In this document: positions 1 to 6,732 of the stretch, piece by piece | How the letters are laid out: the number at the start of each line of letters is the position of its first letter | How positions within the stretch are numbered: position 1 is the stretch's first letter | Assembly: GCA_016932965.1 (NCBI GenBank) | Contig: JAFGBW010000150.1 | Location: 1 to 6,740, forward strand | DNA length: 6,740 bases | Reading direction: 5' to 3' | Source of the DNA: Candidatus Auribacterota bacterium | GTDB taxonomy: Bacteria; Auribacterota; JAFGBW01 | Position numbers and translations under genes: made by a program | Notes under the pieces: model-generated | The model's input: the letters and a program-made list of their open reading frames with translations, nothing else | The model's database searches: none | Told to the model about the DNA's origin: nothing

Positions 1-269
1 TTGGTGATGCCGAAGGCCCACAGAGCAGCCATGACATGTTCCACCGTGTGCATTTTTGATTCCCCTCCGCCCAGAATCGTTCCGCGTTCTGTGTTGATGA
101 CGTTTTCAATATCGGCTTTTATGACAGGCTGAGAAGGAAGATCAACACGGACGAATTCGATACCCCGGTTTGGTTCAGATGGGATAAAAGTCATGGTGGT
201 TTTGGATCCGGTATGGACTCCGATGCCTGAAATCATGATTTTTTTTGAGATGGTTTTCTGATTTAACAT
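1..269 (-). CDS. lpxC: UDP-3-O-acyl-N-acetylglucosamine deacetylase, N-terminal part (cut by window edge)
   Basis: LpxC is the zinc enzyme that removes the acetyl group from UDP-3-O-acyl-GlcNAc in the cytoplasm, the committed step of lipid A synthesis. I translated this from the minus strand: an ATG at 269 opens a frame of 89 codons that reaches the left edge without a stop. Visible family marks are the opening [19 protein letters not shown] (residues 3-21), RGTIL (62-66), and [10 protein letters not shown] (74-83). In the last motif, Glu77 and His78 correspond to the catalytic base and first zinc ligand of known LpxC enzymes. The second zinc site (HKxxD) would lie beyond the window. The start codon overlaps the end of lpxD by 7 nt, which suggests translational coupling. 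The N-terminus looks most like the LpxC half of LpxC-FabZ fusions, from memory of the family. Whether a FabZ domain follows cannot be seen here. Confidence 0.93.
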   Translation of the reverse strand, partial: MLNQKTISKKIMISGIGVHTGSKTTMTFIPSEPNRGIEFVRVDLPSQPVIKADIENVINTERGTILGGGESKMHTVEHVMAALWAFGIT

Positions 270-1315
270 GTTGATGCTGAATGAATTTGCTGCTGTAAAG
301 AGTTCACTTTTTTTTCCAATTCGATTATTTTTTTAAATAGAAGAGGCATGCGGTCCAGGGATGCATGGGCGCGTTTGAATTTCATATGGTCTTGCGCTGG
401 AAATCCTGCGATCACCCGTTGAGAAGGGGTGTCCTTAGTCACGCCCGATTTAGCTGCAATGGTCACCCTGTCTCCGATTTTAATATGACCTGCTATTCCC
501 GCTTGTCCTGCCATGATCACTCCTTTGCCAAGAGTTGCGCTTCCGGCGATTCCGCTTTGAGCGAGAAGAAGACAGCTTTCACCCACATCGACGTTATGCG
601 CAATGTGAACCAAATTATCAATTTTAGTACCTTTCCGGATCACGGTTTTATCAAAACGTGCCCGGTCAATTGTCACATTGGCTCCGATTTCCACATGGTC
701 TTCAATGATAACCGTTCCAACTTGGGGGCTTTTCCTGGGGATATCTTTTCCTGGCTCGAATCCAAAACCATCGGATCCGATGACGGCGCCGCTGTGAATG
801 ATCACGTTGGACCCGATCATGACTTTTTTCAACAATGACACATTGGGATAGATCAATGTATTAGAACCGATCACAACATTCGGTCCCACGTAGGTTCCCG
901 CCTGAATGCAGGTGTGATCGCCGACCACGGCTCCTTCTTCGATTACGACGAACGGCTGGATGCAGACACCGGTTCCCAGTTTTACTTTTTTCGCGATAGA
1001 AGCTTTTTTAGAAATGCCCGGTATAATTGGGAAAGCGTCGAGTTTAAGGAGTTCGATAATCCGGTCAAAAGCTTTAGATGCATCGGGAACTCTGATGATG
1101 GTTTTATCAGTGGGGTAAACTAAAGTCGCGTCTATCAAAATGGCGGAGGCCTGTGTCTGTTCCAAGAGCGGCAGGTACCGTTTTCGGGACAATAAACTCA
1201 GATCGCCATTGGATGCTTCTTTAAGACTGGCGATGCCTGTGATGACTTTATTCGGGTCCCCGGATACGGTTCCGTCTATCCATTTGGCTATATCAGAGAC
1301 AGTGACATTAAACAC
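263..1315 (-). CDS. lpxD: UDP-3-O-acylglucosamine N-acyltransferase
   Basis: LpxD transfers a hydroxyacyl chain from acyl carrier protein to the 2-amino group of UDP-3-O-acylglucosamine, the step after LpxC in lipid A synthesis, acting in the cytoplasm. The 350 residues are about the normal family length. Residues 1-100 form the N-terminal uridine-binding domain. Residues 102 to about 295 are hexapeptide repeats that fold as a left-handed beta helix. The end (about 310-345) is a charged helical tail. SDGFGF (181-186) and HIAHNV (237-242) are family motifs; His240 aligns with the catalytic His239 of E. coli, and His277 with its His276. The start is a GTG with only a weak GGA nine bases upstream; I keep it because the protein then begins at the usual domain edge. 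It lies 21 nt after skp and overlaps lpxC by 7 nt, so it is probably co-transcribed with both. Confidence 0.97.
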   Translation of the reverse strand: MFNVTVSDIAKWIDGTVSGDPNKVITGIASLKEASNGDLSLLSRKRYLPLLEQTQASAILIDATLVYPTDKTIIRVPDASKAFDRIIELLKLDAFPIIPGISKKASIAKKVKLGTGVCIQPFVVIEEGAVVGDHTCIQAGTYVGPNVVIGSNTLIYPNVSLLKKVMIGSNVIIHSGAVIGSDGFGFEPGKDIPRKSPQVGTVIIEDHVEIGANVTIDRARFDKTVIRKGTKIDNLVHIAHNVDVGESCLLLAQSGIAGSATLGKGVIMAGQAGIAGHIKIGDRVTIAAKSGVTKDTPSQRVIAGFPAQDHMKFKRAHASLDRMPLLFKKIIELEKKVNSLQQQIHSASTC

Positions 1316-1336
1316 AAGTTTTTTTCCGGATTATTA

Positions 1337-1891
1337 TTAAGATTTTGCTTTCAACAATTCAGCTCTTTTCGCATCATCATTTAAAATGATGATGATTTCT
1401 TCTGTCAGATCCAAGGCGGATTCCTTATAAAAAAGGGCCTTGTCGTCCATGATCAGAGAGAACTGCCCTTCCTTGCCTTTGATTTCAATGATGGAACGGA
1501 TTTCATCCGTGATTTTTTTAAAGATCACGTTTCTTTGATCCAACAGTTCCTTTTTGGAATCCTCGGTGAAATCTCTCAAATGACGCAGCTTTTCTTTGAT
1601 GTCATTTTCTGTTTTTGCTTTGGCTTCTTCAGAAAGGATTTCCACTTCCGTTTTCAGTTTATTGATTTCATCAATCAGGTTTTGGGCGGATTTTTCCTTT
1701 TCCTCCTTGGCACGCTGTAATTTCTGATTTTCTTCCCTAGTTCTTTTGTATTCATTGAATACTTTTTCAAAATCCACGAATCCGATTTTCAAACCCCCGA
1801 TAGCCGCATTTTCGGCCAGGCAGACCGTTCCAGATAGAATCAGATTGAAAACAAGCGCCATGATCATGTGGATGAACGTGTTTTTTTTCAT
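1337..1891 (-). CDS. skp: Periplasmic chaperone Skp (OmpH family)
   Basis: Skp is a trimeric periplasmic chaperone that holds unfolded outer-membrane proteins on their way to the BAM complex. The 184-residue product starts with a clear signal peptide: MKKN, a hydrophobic core at about 8-22, and a probable cleavage after Ala26 in VCLA-EN. Cys24 has no proper lipobox, so I do not call it a lipoprotein. KIGFVDFEKVFNEY (35-48) is the conserved OmpH opening. Residues about 49-135 are highly charged and predict the long coiled-coil tentacles, and 143-171 (FSLIMDDKALFY and following) is the C-terminal part of the body domain. The ATG has a strong Shine-Dalgarno, AAGGAG at 1898-1903, six A bases upstream. 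It follows bamA, its functional partner, after 140 nt, and ends with three tandem in-frame TAA codons (1331-1339). The family is diverse in sequence, but the fold signature and context agree. Confidence 0.93.
   Translation of the reverse strand: MKKNTFIHMIMALVFNLILSGTVCLAENAAIGGLKIGFVDFEKVFNEYKRTREENQKLQRAKEEKEKSAQNLIDEINKLKTEVEILSEEAKAKTENDIKEKLRHLRDFTEDSKKELLDQRNVIFKKITDEIRSIIEIKGKEGQFSLIMDDKALFYKESALDLTEEIIIILNDDAKRAELLKAKS
1372..1394. repeat. 23-nt perfect inverted repeat inside the 3' end of skp
   Basis: Two 11-base arms (1372-1382 and 1384-1394) are exact reverse complements around a single central base. On the coding strand it reads through ATC ATC ATC ATT TTA AAT GAT GAT, encoding part of the Skp C-terminal segment IIIILNDD. 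It contains few GC pairs and is not followed by a T run, so it is not an intrinsic terminator. It may be a by-product of Ile and Asp codon repeats, or a weak RNA hairpin ahead of lpxD. Confidence 0.6.
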
Positions 1892-1966
1892 TTTTTTCTC
1901 CTTAATCTCTTATATATATCTTTTCAGATTGATGACTCTTTAATTCGAATAGGGTCGAAACGCTAA

Positions 1967-1995
1967 ACCATAGCAATATTTTGTCCGGGATACAA
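1967..1995 (-). promoter_or_regulatory. Candidate sigma-70-type promoter for skp-lpxD-lpxC
   Basis: On the minus strand the bamA-skp gap contains TTGTAT (1995-1990), a 17-nt spacer, and TATGGT (1972-1967) preceded directly by TGC, which makes an extended -10. This would give a leader of about 70 nt before the skp ATG. The -35 matches the consensus only at TTG. A second possible -10, TATAAG (1914-1909), lies much nearer the start but lacks a well-spaced -35. I found no convincing terminator in the gap, so read-through from bamA remains likely. Confidence 0.35.
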
Positions 1996-2031
1996 AGCAA
2001 AATTTCGGCAGATAGAAGCTGAATGATGCTG

Positions 2032-4407
2032 TTAAAAACGGTTGCCTATATCGAAAGTGAATTTACCGCCCTCGCCTTCATGATAGTCATCCGTGATCAC
2101 AGGGACACCATAATCAAATCTCAAAGGGCCGATGGGAAGCGTGATTTGCAAACCTATTCCAACGGAAGCGTTCATGATCCCCAGATCGATATCGTCAAAA
2201 TCCGCATAGAGATTGCCGTAATCAAAAAAAAGCCCCAGCCGGAATTGTTCAATAATGGGAATGACATATTCAAATGAGCCATAATACATGAATTTACCGC
2301 CCAGAGGTTCTTCATATTGATCATGCGGGCCGATGTCGCGGTAATCGAAACCGCGTATGGATCGGGACCCCCCCAGGAAAAATCTAGCAAAAATAGGGAC
2401 ATCTTCGCTCTGCCCGTACTCTTGAATTCCCCCTATGCGGAAAGAGGTGACCAGCACATGCTGAAACCAGAGGCCGAAATACAGATCCGCATCGAATATG
2501 CTTCTGTAATAATCTGTATTCCCCCCCACGCCGGCCACTTCAATGCTCCATTCCAGCCGTGAGCCCTTGGTGGCGTTATAAAAAGAATCGCGGACATCCC
2601 GCACCAGATCAAGACCCAGTTTTCCGACCTCCCGCTTTCCTTCCTGGGATTTTAAATATTCAGAAGCATTTTCTCCCACATTTTCCACTTCGACGGTTTG
2701 GAAAGAGTAATTCACTTCAGCCCGGGTGTATTTAAAAACAGGTTTAGCCAGACGGAGGAGGAATCCTTGTTTATCCTCGGTGTAATCGGACGTGGAATAG
2801 CTTCGGGAAGTGGTGAAAAGCTGCAATCCGAAAAGCAGGCGTTTCTCAAAAAGCCAGGGCTCGGTAAAATCGATTAAAAATTCTTTTTTATACTGGCCGA
2901 ATTCTGTGCGGAATTTGAGTTTTTGAGCGTCGCCGGTAAAAGACGGCCAGTTAAAAAGATCGAAGTTTCCCTGAGATAGTTCTAAAAATCCGATCAGGCT
3001 TTCAACCGAACTGTATCCGGCTCCAAAACTCAGTTCCCCGCATTTTCCTTCCTGGACTTCCACGATGAGGTCTCGCTGAGGATCTCTCGAAGTAGGATCA
3101 GGATAAAGGTCCACCTTGGGAACGCCCTTGTCATCGTTGAATAATCCCGTGTTGGACAGACGTTTCTGGGCCACTTCCATTTTGACCCCGTCAAATTTAT
3201 CTCCGGGTTTGATGTTCAATTCTCTTCGAATGACGATATCCTTCGTGCGTTCATTTCCCTGGATTTTGATTTTATCAATGAAGACGACCTCATTTTCAAT
3301 GATGGTGTATTTGAGATTCAGGATTGGTTCTGAACGATCACCGGAGAATGTGTCCACGTCGACTCTTGCGTCGATATAACCGCGGCTGAAATAGAAGTCC
3401 TTGACGGTTTTCAGGTCTTTGCTCAGATTTTCAGGAAGATAAATATCACCTGTTTTCAAGAGCGTCCCTCTAAGTATTTCCTCCTTGGAAAAACTTTTCT
3501 GTCCCTCTATCTCAATGTTTCCCAACTTATATTGGCTGCCTTCGGAGACCTCGATATCGATCACGACTTTTTTTCCGGCATCGACCAGGGTTTCCTTTAC
3601 GCTTGAGATGCGTATATCGATGTATCCATTACGAAAGTAAAAGGCCTTGATTCTTTCCAGGTCTTCCTTGAATTTTTCTTCTTCATAAACCCCGGAATTA
3701 TACCATCGTTTTCTTTTGGTTTGCATTTGTTTCAGGATTTTTTTCTCCTTGAGCTGAGCAGCCCCTACGATCCGTATCCGCTTGATTTTTATTTTTTTTC
3801 CTTCGTCGATATGAAAAATGACATCCGCTTTATTCTCTTTTTCATCGTGAACGAGTTCGGTTTTTACCTGGACCGTTTTAAAACCCTTTTTTTCATAGAA
3901 GGCTCGCAAGGCGGAAGCGGCGTCAGAAATCATTTTTTCATTTAAAAGGTCTCCTTCACTGATGGAAAATTTGACCAGGTCCCCTTCTTTTTCAATGAGT
4001 TTCTTCTTCAAGGATGAGGTTTTAATTTTGGAATTTCCGCGAAAAAGAATGTGTGCTATGGTCGGTTTTTCGATGACATTGAAGATCACCTTCAACTCCT
4101 GTCCCTCCTCCACGTCCACGCTGATTTTGGAGAACCAGTTCAGTTCATACAGGCGCTTGATATCTTTATTGATATCGATTCGGCTGAAAGGTTTTTCCTT
4201 CTGGGTACGGAGCTGTTTCTTGATCAAAGCTGTCGACACCATCTTGTTGCCGTTGATTTCCACTGAGCCTATGATAGGGGGGGCCTGTTCTTCCTCCTGG
4301 CCAAATACGTTGCCTTGACTCCATGTCTTATCCGTTGCCATCATGAAGGTTGAGAAAATGAAAAAAAACAAAATCATGCGTATTTTATTAAATGAAATCA
4401 TCTGCAT
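2032..4407 (-). CDS. bamA: Outer membrane protein assembly factor BamA (Omp85 family)
   Basis: BamA is the central channel of the BAM complex, which folds and inserts beta-barrel proteins into the outer membrane. The 791 residues match the usual length of about 800. A signal peptide is visible (hydrophobic core about 11-24, after MQMISFNKIR). Five POTRA domains follow at roughly 46-113, 114-203, 205-288, 291-372 and 375-453, then a 16-strand-type barrel from about 455 to the end. The hallmark loop-6 VRGF motif appears as IRGF (684-687). GPLRFDYGVPV (760-770) is a late-barrel signature, and the chain ends in an aromatic Phe791, as expected for a beta-signal. A single cysteine (456) sits at the POTRA-barrel border. 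The start overlaps dnaB by 20 nt; the ATG at 4407 is favoured by AGGA five bases upstream, although the ATG at 4401 (Met3) is also possible. Skp follows, as is common. Confidence 0.97.
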   Translation of the reverse strand: MQMISFNKIRMILFFFIFSTFMMATDKTWSQGNVFGQEEEQAPPIIGSVEINGNKMVSTALIKKQLRTQKEKPFSRIDINKDIKRLYELNWFSKISVDVEEGQELKVIFNVIEKPTIAHILFRGNSKIKTSSLKKKLIEKEGDLVKFSISEGDLLNEKMISDAASALRAFYEKKGFKTVQVKTELVHDEKENKADVIFHIDEGKKIKIKRIRIVGAAQLKEKKILKQMQTKRKRWYNSGVYEEEKFKEDLERIKAFYFRNGYIDIRISSVKETLVDAGKKVVIDIEVSEGSQYKLGNIEIEGQKSFSKEEILRGTLLKTGDIYLPENLSKDLKTVKDFYFSRGYIDARVDVDTFSGDRSEPILNLKYTIIENEVVFIDKIKIQGNERTKDIVIRRELNIKPGDKFDGVKMEVAQKRLSNTGLFNDDKGVPKVDLYPDPTSRDPQRDLIVEVQEGKCGELSFGAGYSSVESLIGFLELSQGNFDLFNWPSFTGDAQKLKFRTEFGQYKKEFLIDFTEPWLFEKRLLFGLQLFTTSRSYSTSDYTEDKQGFLLRLAKPVFKYTRAEVNYSFQTVEVENVGENASEYLKSQEGKREVGKLGLDLVRDVRDSFYNATKGSRLEWSIEVAGVGGNTDYYRSIFDADLYFGLWFQHVLVTSFRIGGIQEYGQSEDVPIFARFFLGGSRSIRGFDYRDIGPHDQYEEPLGGKFMYYGSFEYVIPIIEQFRLGLFFDYGNLYADFDDIDLGIMNASVGIGLQITLPIGPLRFDYGVPVITDDYHEGEGGKFTFDIGNRF

Positions 4408-5797
4408 TTTTTTCCTGTTTGGGGGCTTCTTCCCTTCTGTCCGAAGCCATATTTTCGAAACGGGTGCATTCTTTATTAAAAACTAATTCGAATTTTCCGG
4501 TAGGACCGTTTCTCTGTTTGGACAGATTGAACTGGGCCTTGCCTGGATCATCTGTTTCTTCATAATAATCTTTTCTTGTCAACAAAAGAACCACATCTGC
4601 ATCCTGTTCGATGGCTCCGGATTCCCGCAAATCGGATAACATGGGCTCATGATCTTTTCGGAGTTCAACAAGACGGTTCAACTGAGACAGAATAAAAATC
4701 GGGATATTCAATTCTCTTGCCAGGCTTTTAATGGCCCGAGAGATATCGGAAATCTCCTGCTGCCTTCCTTCATAATTACGGCCCATCCCTGATGTCATCA
4801 GCTGGAGATAGTCAATCATCAGGAGCTGACAATCGGTTTTGGCCTTTAAACGTCTGGCTTTTCCACGTAATTCCATGATGCTGATGCCAGGAGTGTCATC
4901 AATGTAAATGGGTGAATCGGCAAGACGGCCTCCGGAATTCGACAGCTTGGGGTAATCATGCTTGGGTAAAAAACCTGTCCGGAGTTTCTGGCTGCTGACC
5001 CGGGCATGAGAGCATAAAAGGCGCATTACCACCTGCTCTTTTGACATCTCCAGGCTGAAAAAACCGACAGGTTTTTTTTCAACAAGTGCTACATGCTCAA
5101 GGATATTCAATGCGAAAGCGGTTTTTCCCATGGAAGGACGGGAAGCGAGTACGATCATGTCGGAAGGCTGCAAACCGCTGGTCATTTCATCCAGTTTATA
5201 AAATCCGGTTCCCAGTCCGGTCACGGCGTGTTTGAGATTGAATAATTGTTCCACCATATCCATGCTGTTTCGCATGAGATCTTTAATGGGGATGAAATCT
5301 CTTTGGATTTTGGACTGACCGATAGCAAAAATTTTCTTTTCAGCCTGATCTAAGAGTTCTGTTAATTCTATCCTCGGATTGAAGCATTCCGTGGCAAGGG
5401 AAGTTGTCACATCCGCCAGTTTCCGGAGGATGTATTTTTCAGAGATGATATTGATGTGATGTTCGAGGTTGGCGGTTGTTGTGACATAATTGACGATTTC
5501 TGAAAGATAAGAAGAACCCCCGGCCTGGGACAGCTTACCTTTTTTTGTGAGATCATCAACCAGAGCGACCAGGTCCCCGGTTGCATTTTGCTCGAAAAGA
5601 GACGTAAGGGATTTGAAAATCTCCTGATGCTCTGGTTTATAGAAGGATTCAGAAATCAATAGATTAGATGCTGTAGCAACAGCATCGAGAGTGAGCGTCA
5701 TGGCGCCCAGAACGCTTTTTTCCGCCTCCAGATTATAGGGGAGATTTTTCCCCTGAGAAATCGACAGCAGGTCTTCGCCGGGTGAGCCAGCAGTCAT
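4388..5797 (-). CDS. dnaB: Replicative DNA helicase DnaB
   Basis: DnaB is the hexameric 5'-3' helicase that unwinds DNA at the replication fork and recruits primase. The 469 residues are normal for the family. The N-terminal domain begins at LPYNLEAEKSVLGAM (19-33), after an 18-residue lead that looks dispensable. A linker helix spans about 165-190. The RecA-like motor shows Walker A SRPSMGKT (219-226; Lys225, Thr226), FFSLEMSKEQ (246-255), Walker B LLMIDYLQL (325-333; Asp329), the SDLRESGAIEQDADVV block (388-403), and KQRNGP (427-432), which carries the arginine-finger region. No intein interrupts the P-loop or the other motifs, although DnaB is a frequent intein host. The last 20 or so residues are charged and low in conservation. 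The ATG lies 1 nt after the rplI stop (TGA-A-ATG) with a weak GGA eight bases upstream, so coupling to rplI is likely. Its 3' end overlaps bamA. Confidence 0.98.
   Translation of the reverse strand: MTAGSPGEDLLSISQGKNLPYNLEAEKSVLGAMTLTLDAVATASNLLISESFYKPEHQEIFKSLTSLFEQNATGDLVALVDDLTKKGKLSQAGGSSYLSEIVNYVTTTANLEHHINIISEKYILRKLADVTTSLATECFNPRIELTELLDQAEKKIFAIGQSKIQRDFIPIKDLMRNSMDMVEQLFNLKHAVTGLGTGFYKLDEMTSGLQPSDMIVLASRPSMGKTAFALNILEHVALVEKKPVGFFSLEMSKEQVVMRLLCSHARVSSQKLRTGFLPKHDYPKLSNSGGRLADSPIYIDDTPGISIMELRGKARRLKAKTDCQLLMIDYLQLMTSGMGRNYEGRQQEISDISRAIKSLARELNIPIFILSQLNRLVELRKDHEPMLSDLRESGAIEQDADVVLLLTRKDYYEETDDPGKAQFNLSKQRNGPTGKFELVFNKECTRFENMASDRREEAPKQEKNADDFI
4413..4416 (-). promoter_or_regulatory. 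Ribosome binding site of bamA, inside dnaB
   Basis: The AGGA on the minus strand is followed by five A bases and then the ATG at 4407. It lies within the last codons of dnaB, so bamA translation probably initiates while ribosomes are finishing dnaB. Spacing to the alternative ATG at 4401 would be 11 nt, which is less favourable. Confidence 0.6.
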
Positions 5798-5798
5798 T

Positions 5799-6254
5799 TC
5801 AGGCTTCCGATGATTCGCGAATCACCCATACTTTGATGTTGACACTCACCAAAGGATGCAGTTTCAAGGGGACAGTATAGATACCGAGAAATTTGATGTG
5901 CTTATCCAGATCGACCAGTTTTTTGTCAAAATCATACCCTTTTTCCTTGAGAGCTTCGGCGATTTCAGCTTCAGTAACAGAACCAAAAAGTTTTCCATCA
6001 TCTCCGGCTTTTACTTTCAGATTGACGCTGAGACCTTCCAGGGTTTTACTCAGTTTTTTTGCGTTTTCAAGTTCCTGCAGTTCTTTTTCACGAATGGTTT
6101 TTACGCGATTGGCCACGACATCGAGATTGTGTTTAGTGGCTTTGACGCCGAATCGTTTCGGCAGAAGATAATTTCTGGCGTATCCTTCAGCCACATCCAC
6201 CACTTCGCCTACTAATCCCAGTTTGGGCACGGTTTTTTCAAGTATCAGTTTCAC
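5799..6254 (-). CDS. rplI: 50S ribosomal protein L9
   Basis: L9 binds 23S rRNA near the base of the L1 stalk and helps keep the reading frame on the ribosome. The 151 residues are about the usual 148-150. The N-terminal RNA-binding domain (1 to about 50) carries the family signature GEVVDVAEGYARNYLLP (16-32). A long charged connecting helix runs about 45-75. The C-terminal domain starts near 77 and includes GKLFGSVT (87-94). The start is a GTG with two overlapping Shine-Dalgarno elements, GGAG (6267-6264) and AGAGGA (6265-6260), followed by A bases. It is separated from rpsR by 190 nt with its own leader structures, and runs into dnaB with a 1-nt gap. The rpsR-rplI-dnaB order is a widely conserved bacterial cluster. 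Confidence 0.98.
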   Translation of the reverse strand: MKLILEKTVPKLGLVGEVVDVAEGYARNYLLPKRFGVKATKHNLDVVANRVKTIREKELQELENAKKLSKTLEGLSVNLKVKAGDDGKLFGSVTEAEIAEALKEKGYDFDKKLVDLDKHIKFLGIYTVPLKLHPLVSVNIKVWVIRESSEA

Positions 6255-6268
6255 TTTTTTCCTCTCCG

Positions 6269-6290
6269 CTTCTATTGATTTTCAATGAAG
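6269..6290 (-). promoter_or_regulatory. Hairpin directly upstream of the rplI ribosome binding site
   Basis: In the transcript the arms are CTTC+ATTGA and TCAAT+GAAG, closed by an AAA loop, giving nine base pairs interrupted by one bulged A (base 6273). The stem ends one base before the GGAG Shine-Dalgarno of rplI (6267-6264). It could limit or position ribosome loading, but I know of no characterised element with this shape. A chance hairpin is possible because the stem is AU-rich. Confidence 0.45.
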
Positions 6291-6330
6291 AAACTTTTAT
6301 GCCATGAAGGAGATAGCTCATCCCTCTGAA

Positions 6331-6351
6331 ATAGAGAATATTCCTCTCTAT
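6331..6351 (-). promoter_or_regulatory. Hairpin in the rplI leader
   Basis: A perfect 7-bp stem pairs 6345-6351 with 6331-6337 (ATAGAGA and TCTCTAT in the transcript) around a 7-nt loop, GGAATAT. No T run follows, so it does not look like an intrinsic terminator. Together with the second hairpin near the rplI start it suggests a structured leader. A role is inferred only from position. Confidence 0.4.
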
Positions 6352-6395
6352 GGTAGTAATAGTAATACGATTAAAATTTAAATTTATTTTAAAAT

Positions 6396-6421
6396 ATTAT
6401 AACGGATTTATTTAATAGCAA
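6396..6421 (-). promoter_or_regulatory. Candidate promoter for rplI-dnaB-bamA in an AT-rich gap
   Basis: A perfect TATAAT -10 lies at 6401-6396 on the minus strand. The best -35-like element, TTGCTA (6421-6416), is only 14 nt away, shorter than the usual 16-18, so this may be a -10-driven or activator-dependent promoter, or chance in AT-rich sequence. Surrounding bases (about 6367-6415) are almost entirely A and T, unlike the coding regions. Transcription from here would give a leader of about 130 nt containing both rplI hairpins. Confidence 0.35.
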
Positions 6422-6444
6422 GGACGGGATTTAAAACCAATTGT

Positions 6445-6732
6445 TTACTCACCGGTAAAAGGCAAAAGAGCCAAAAGGCGTGCCCGTTTGATGGCCGTTG
6501 TCAGCTGACGTTGATGTTTTGCACAGTTGCCGGTTATTCTTCTGCTGATTATTTTGCCTCTTTCAGTGACGTATTTGCTCATTCGTCCAATATCTTTGTA
6601 ATCAATATCTTTAATGGAATTAACACAGAATTTGCATTTCTTGATCCGGATGATCTTCTTTTTTCTTTTTTTGTTTTTATTGATATTGGTTCTTCCCTGC
6701 CCAAAAGGTCTATTCCCTAATCGATTAAACAT
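6445..6732 (-). CDS. rpsR: 30S ribosomal protein S18, zinc-binding type
   Basis: S18 sits on the platform of the small ribosomal subunit, paired with S6. The core is unmistakable: [20 protein letters not shown] (42-61), [20 protein letters not shown] (63-82) and [12 protein letters not shown] (83-94). Cys33, Cys36, Cys70 and His73 form a CxxC...CxxH set, which marks the zinc-binding (C+) form of S18; E. coli and B. subtilis S18 lack this set. The 95 residues include a basic N-terminal tail of about 30, with a lysine and arginine run at 19-26. The ATG at 6732 is only 8 nt from the window edge and no Shine-Dalgarno is visible in those bases, so a start further upstream cannot be excluded. No terminator hairpin with a T run follows the stop, so read-through to rplI is plausible. 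rpsF and ssb are expected to the right in this conserved cluster. Confidence 0.96.
   Translation of the reverse strand: MFNRLGNRPFGQGRTNINKNKKRKKKIIRIKKCKFCVNSIKDIDYKDIGRMSKYVTERGKIISRRITGNCAKHQRQLTTAIKRARLLALLPFTGE

Noticed and set aside
365-838. 157-codon plus-strand open frame opposite lpxD
   Set aside because: It is antisense to a well-supported gene, its protein has no recognisable motif, and it has no credible ribosome binding site.
1865-1891. Skp as a lipoprotein via Cys24
   Set aside because: The residues before the cysteine (GTV) do not fit a lipobox, and VCLA-EN fits signal peptidase I cleavage better.
1941-1960. Short inverted repeat TTCGA/TCGAA in the bamA-skp gap as a terminator
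   Set aside because: The stem is only 5 bp and no T run follows on the minus strand.
3962-4318. 118-codon plus-strand open frame opposite the bamA signal and POTRA region
   Set aside because: It is a shadow frame of bamA, whose domain structure fully explains this stretch.
4388-5797. Intein or insertion in dnaB
   Set aside because: All helicase motifs are contiguous and the length is normal, so no intein is present.
6238-6321. Possible 27-residue leader peptide (MSYLLHGIKV...) overlapping the rplI start
   Set aside because: The GAGGG element abuts the ATG with no spacing, and there is no regulatory codon run. It would also have to translate through the hairpin beside the rplI ribosome binding site. 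Evidence is too thin to call a gene.
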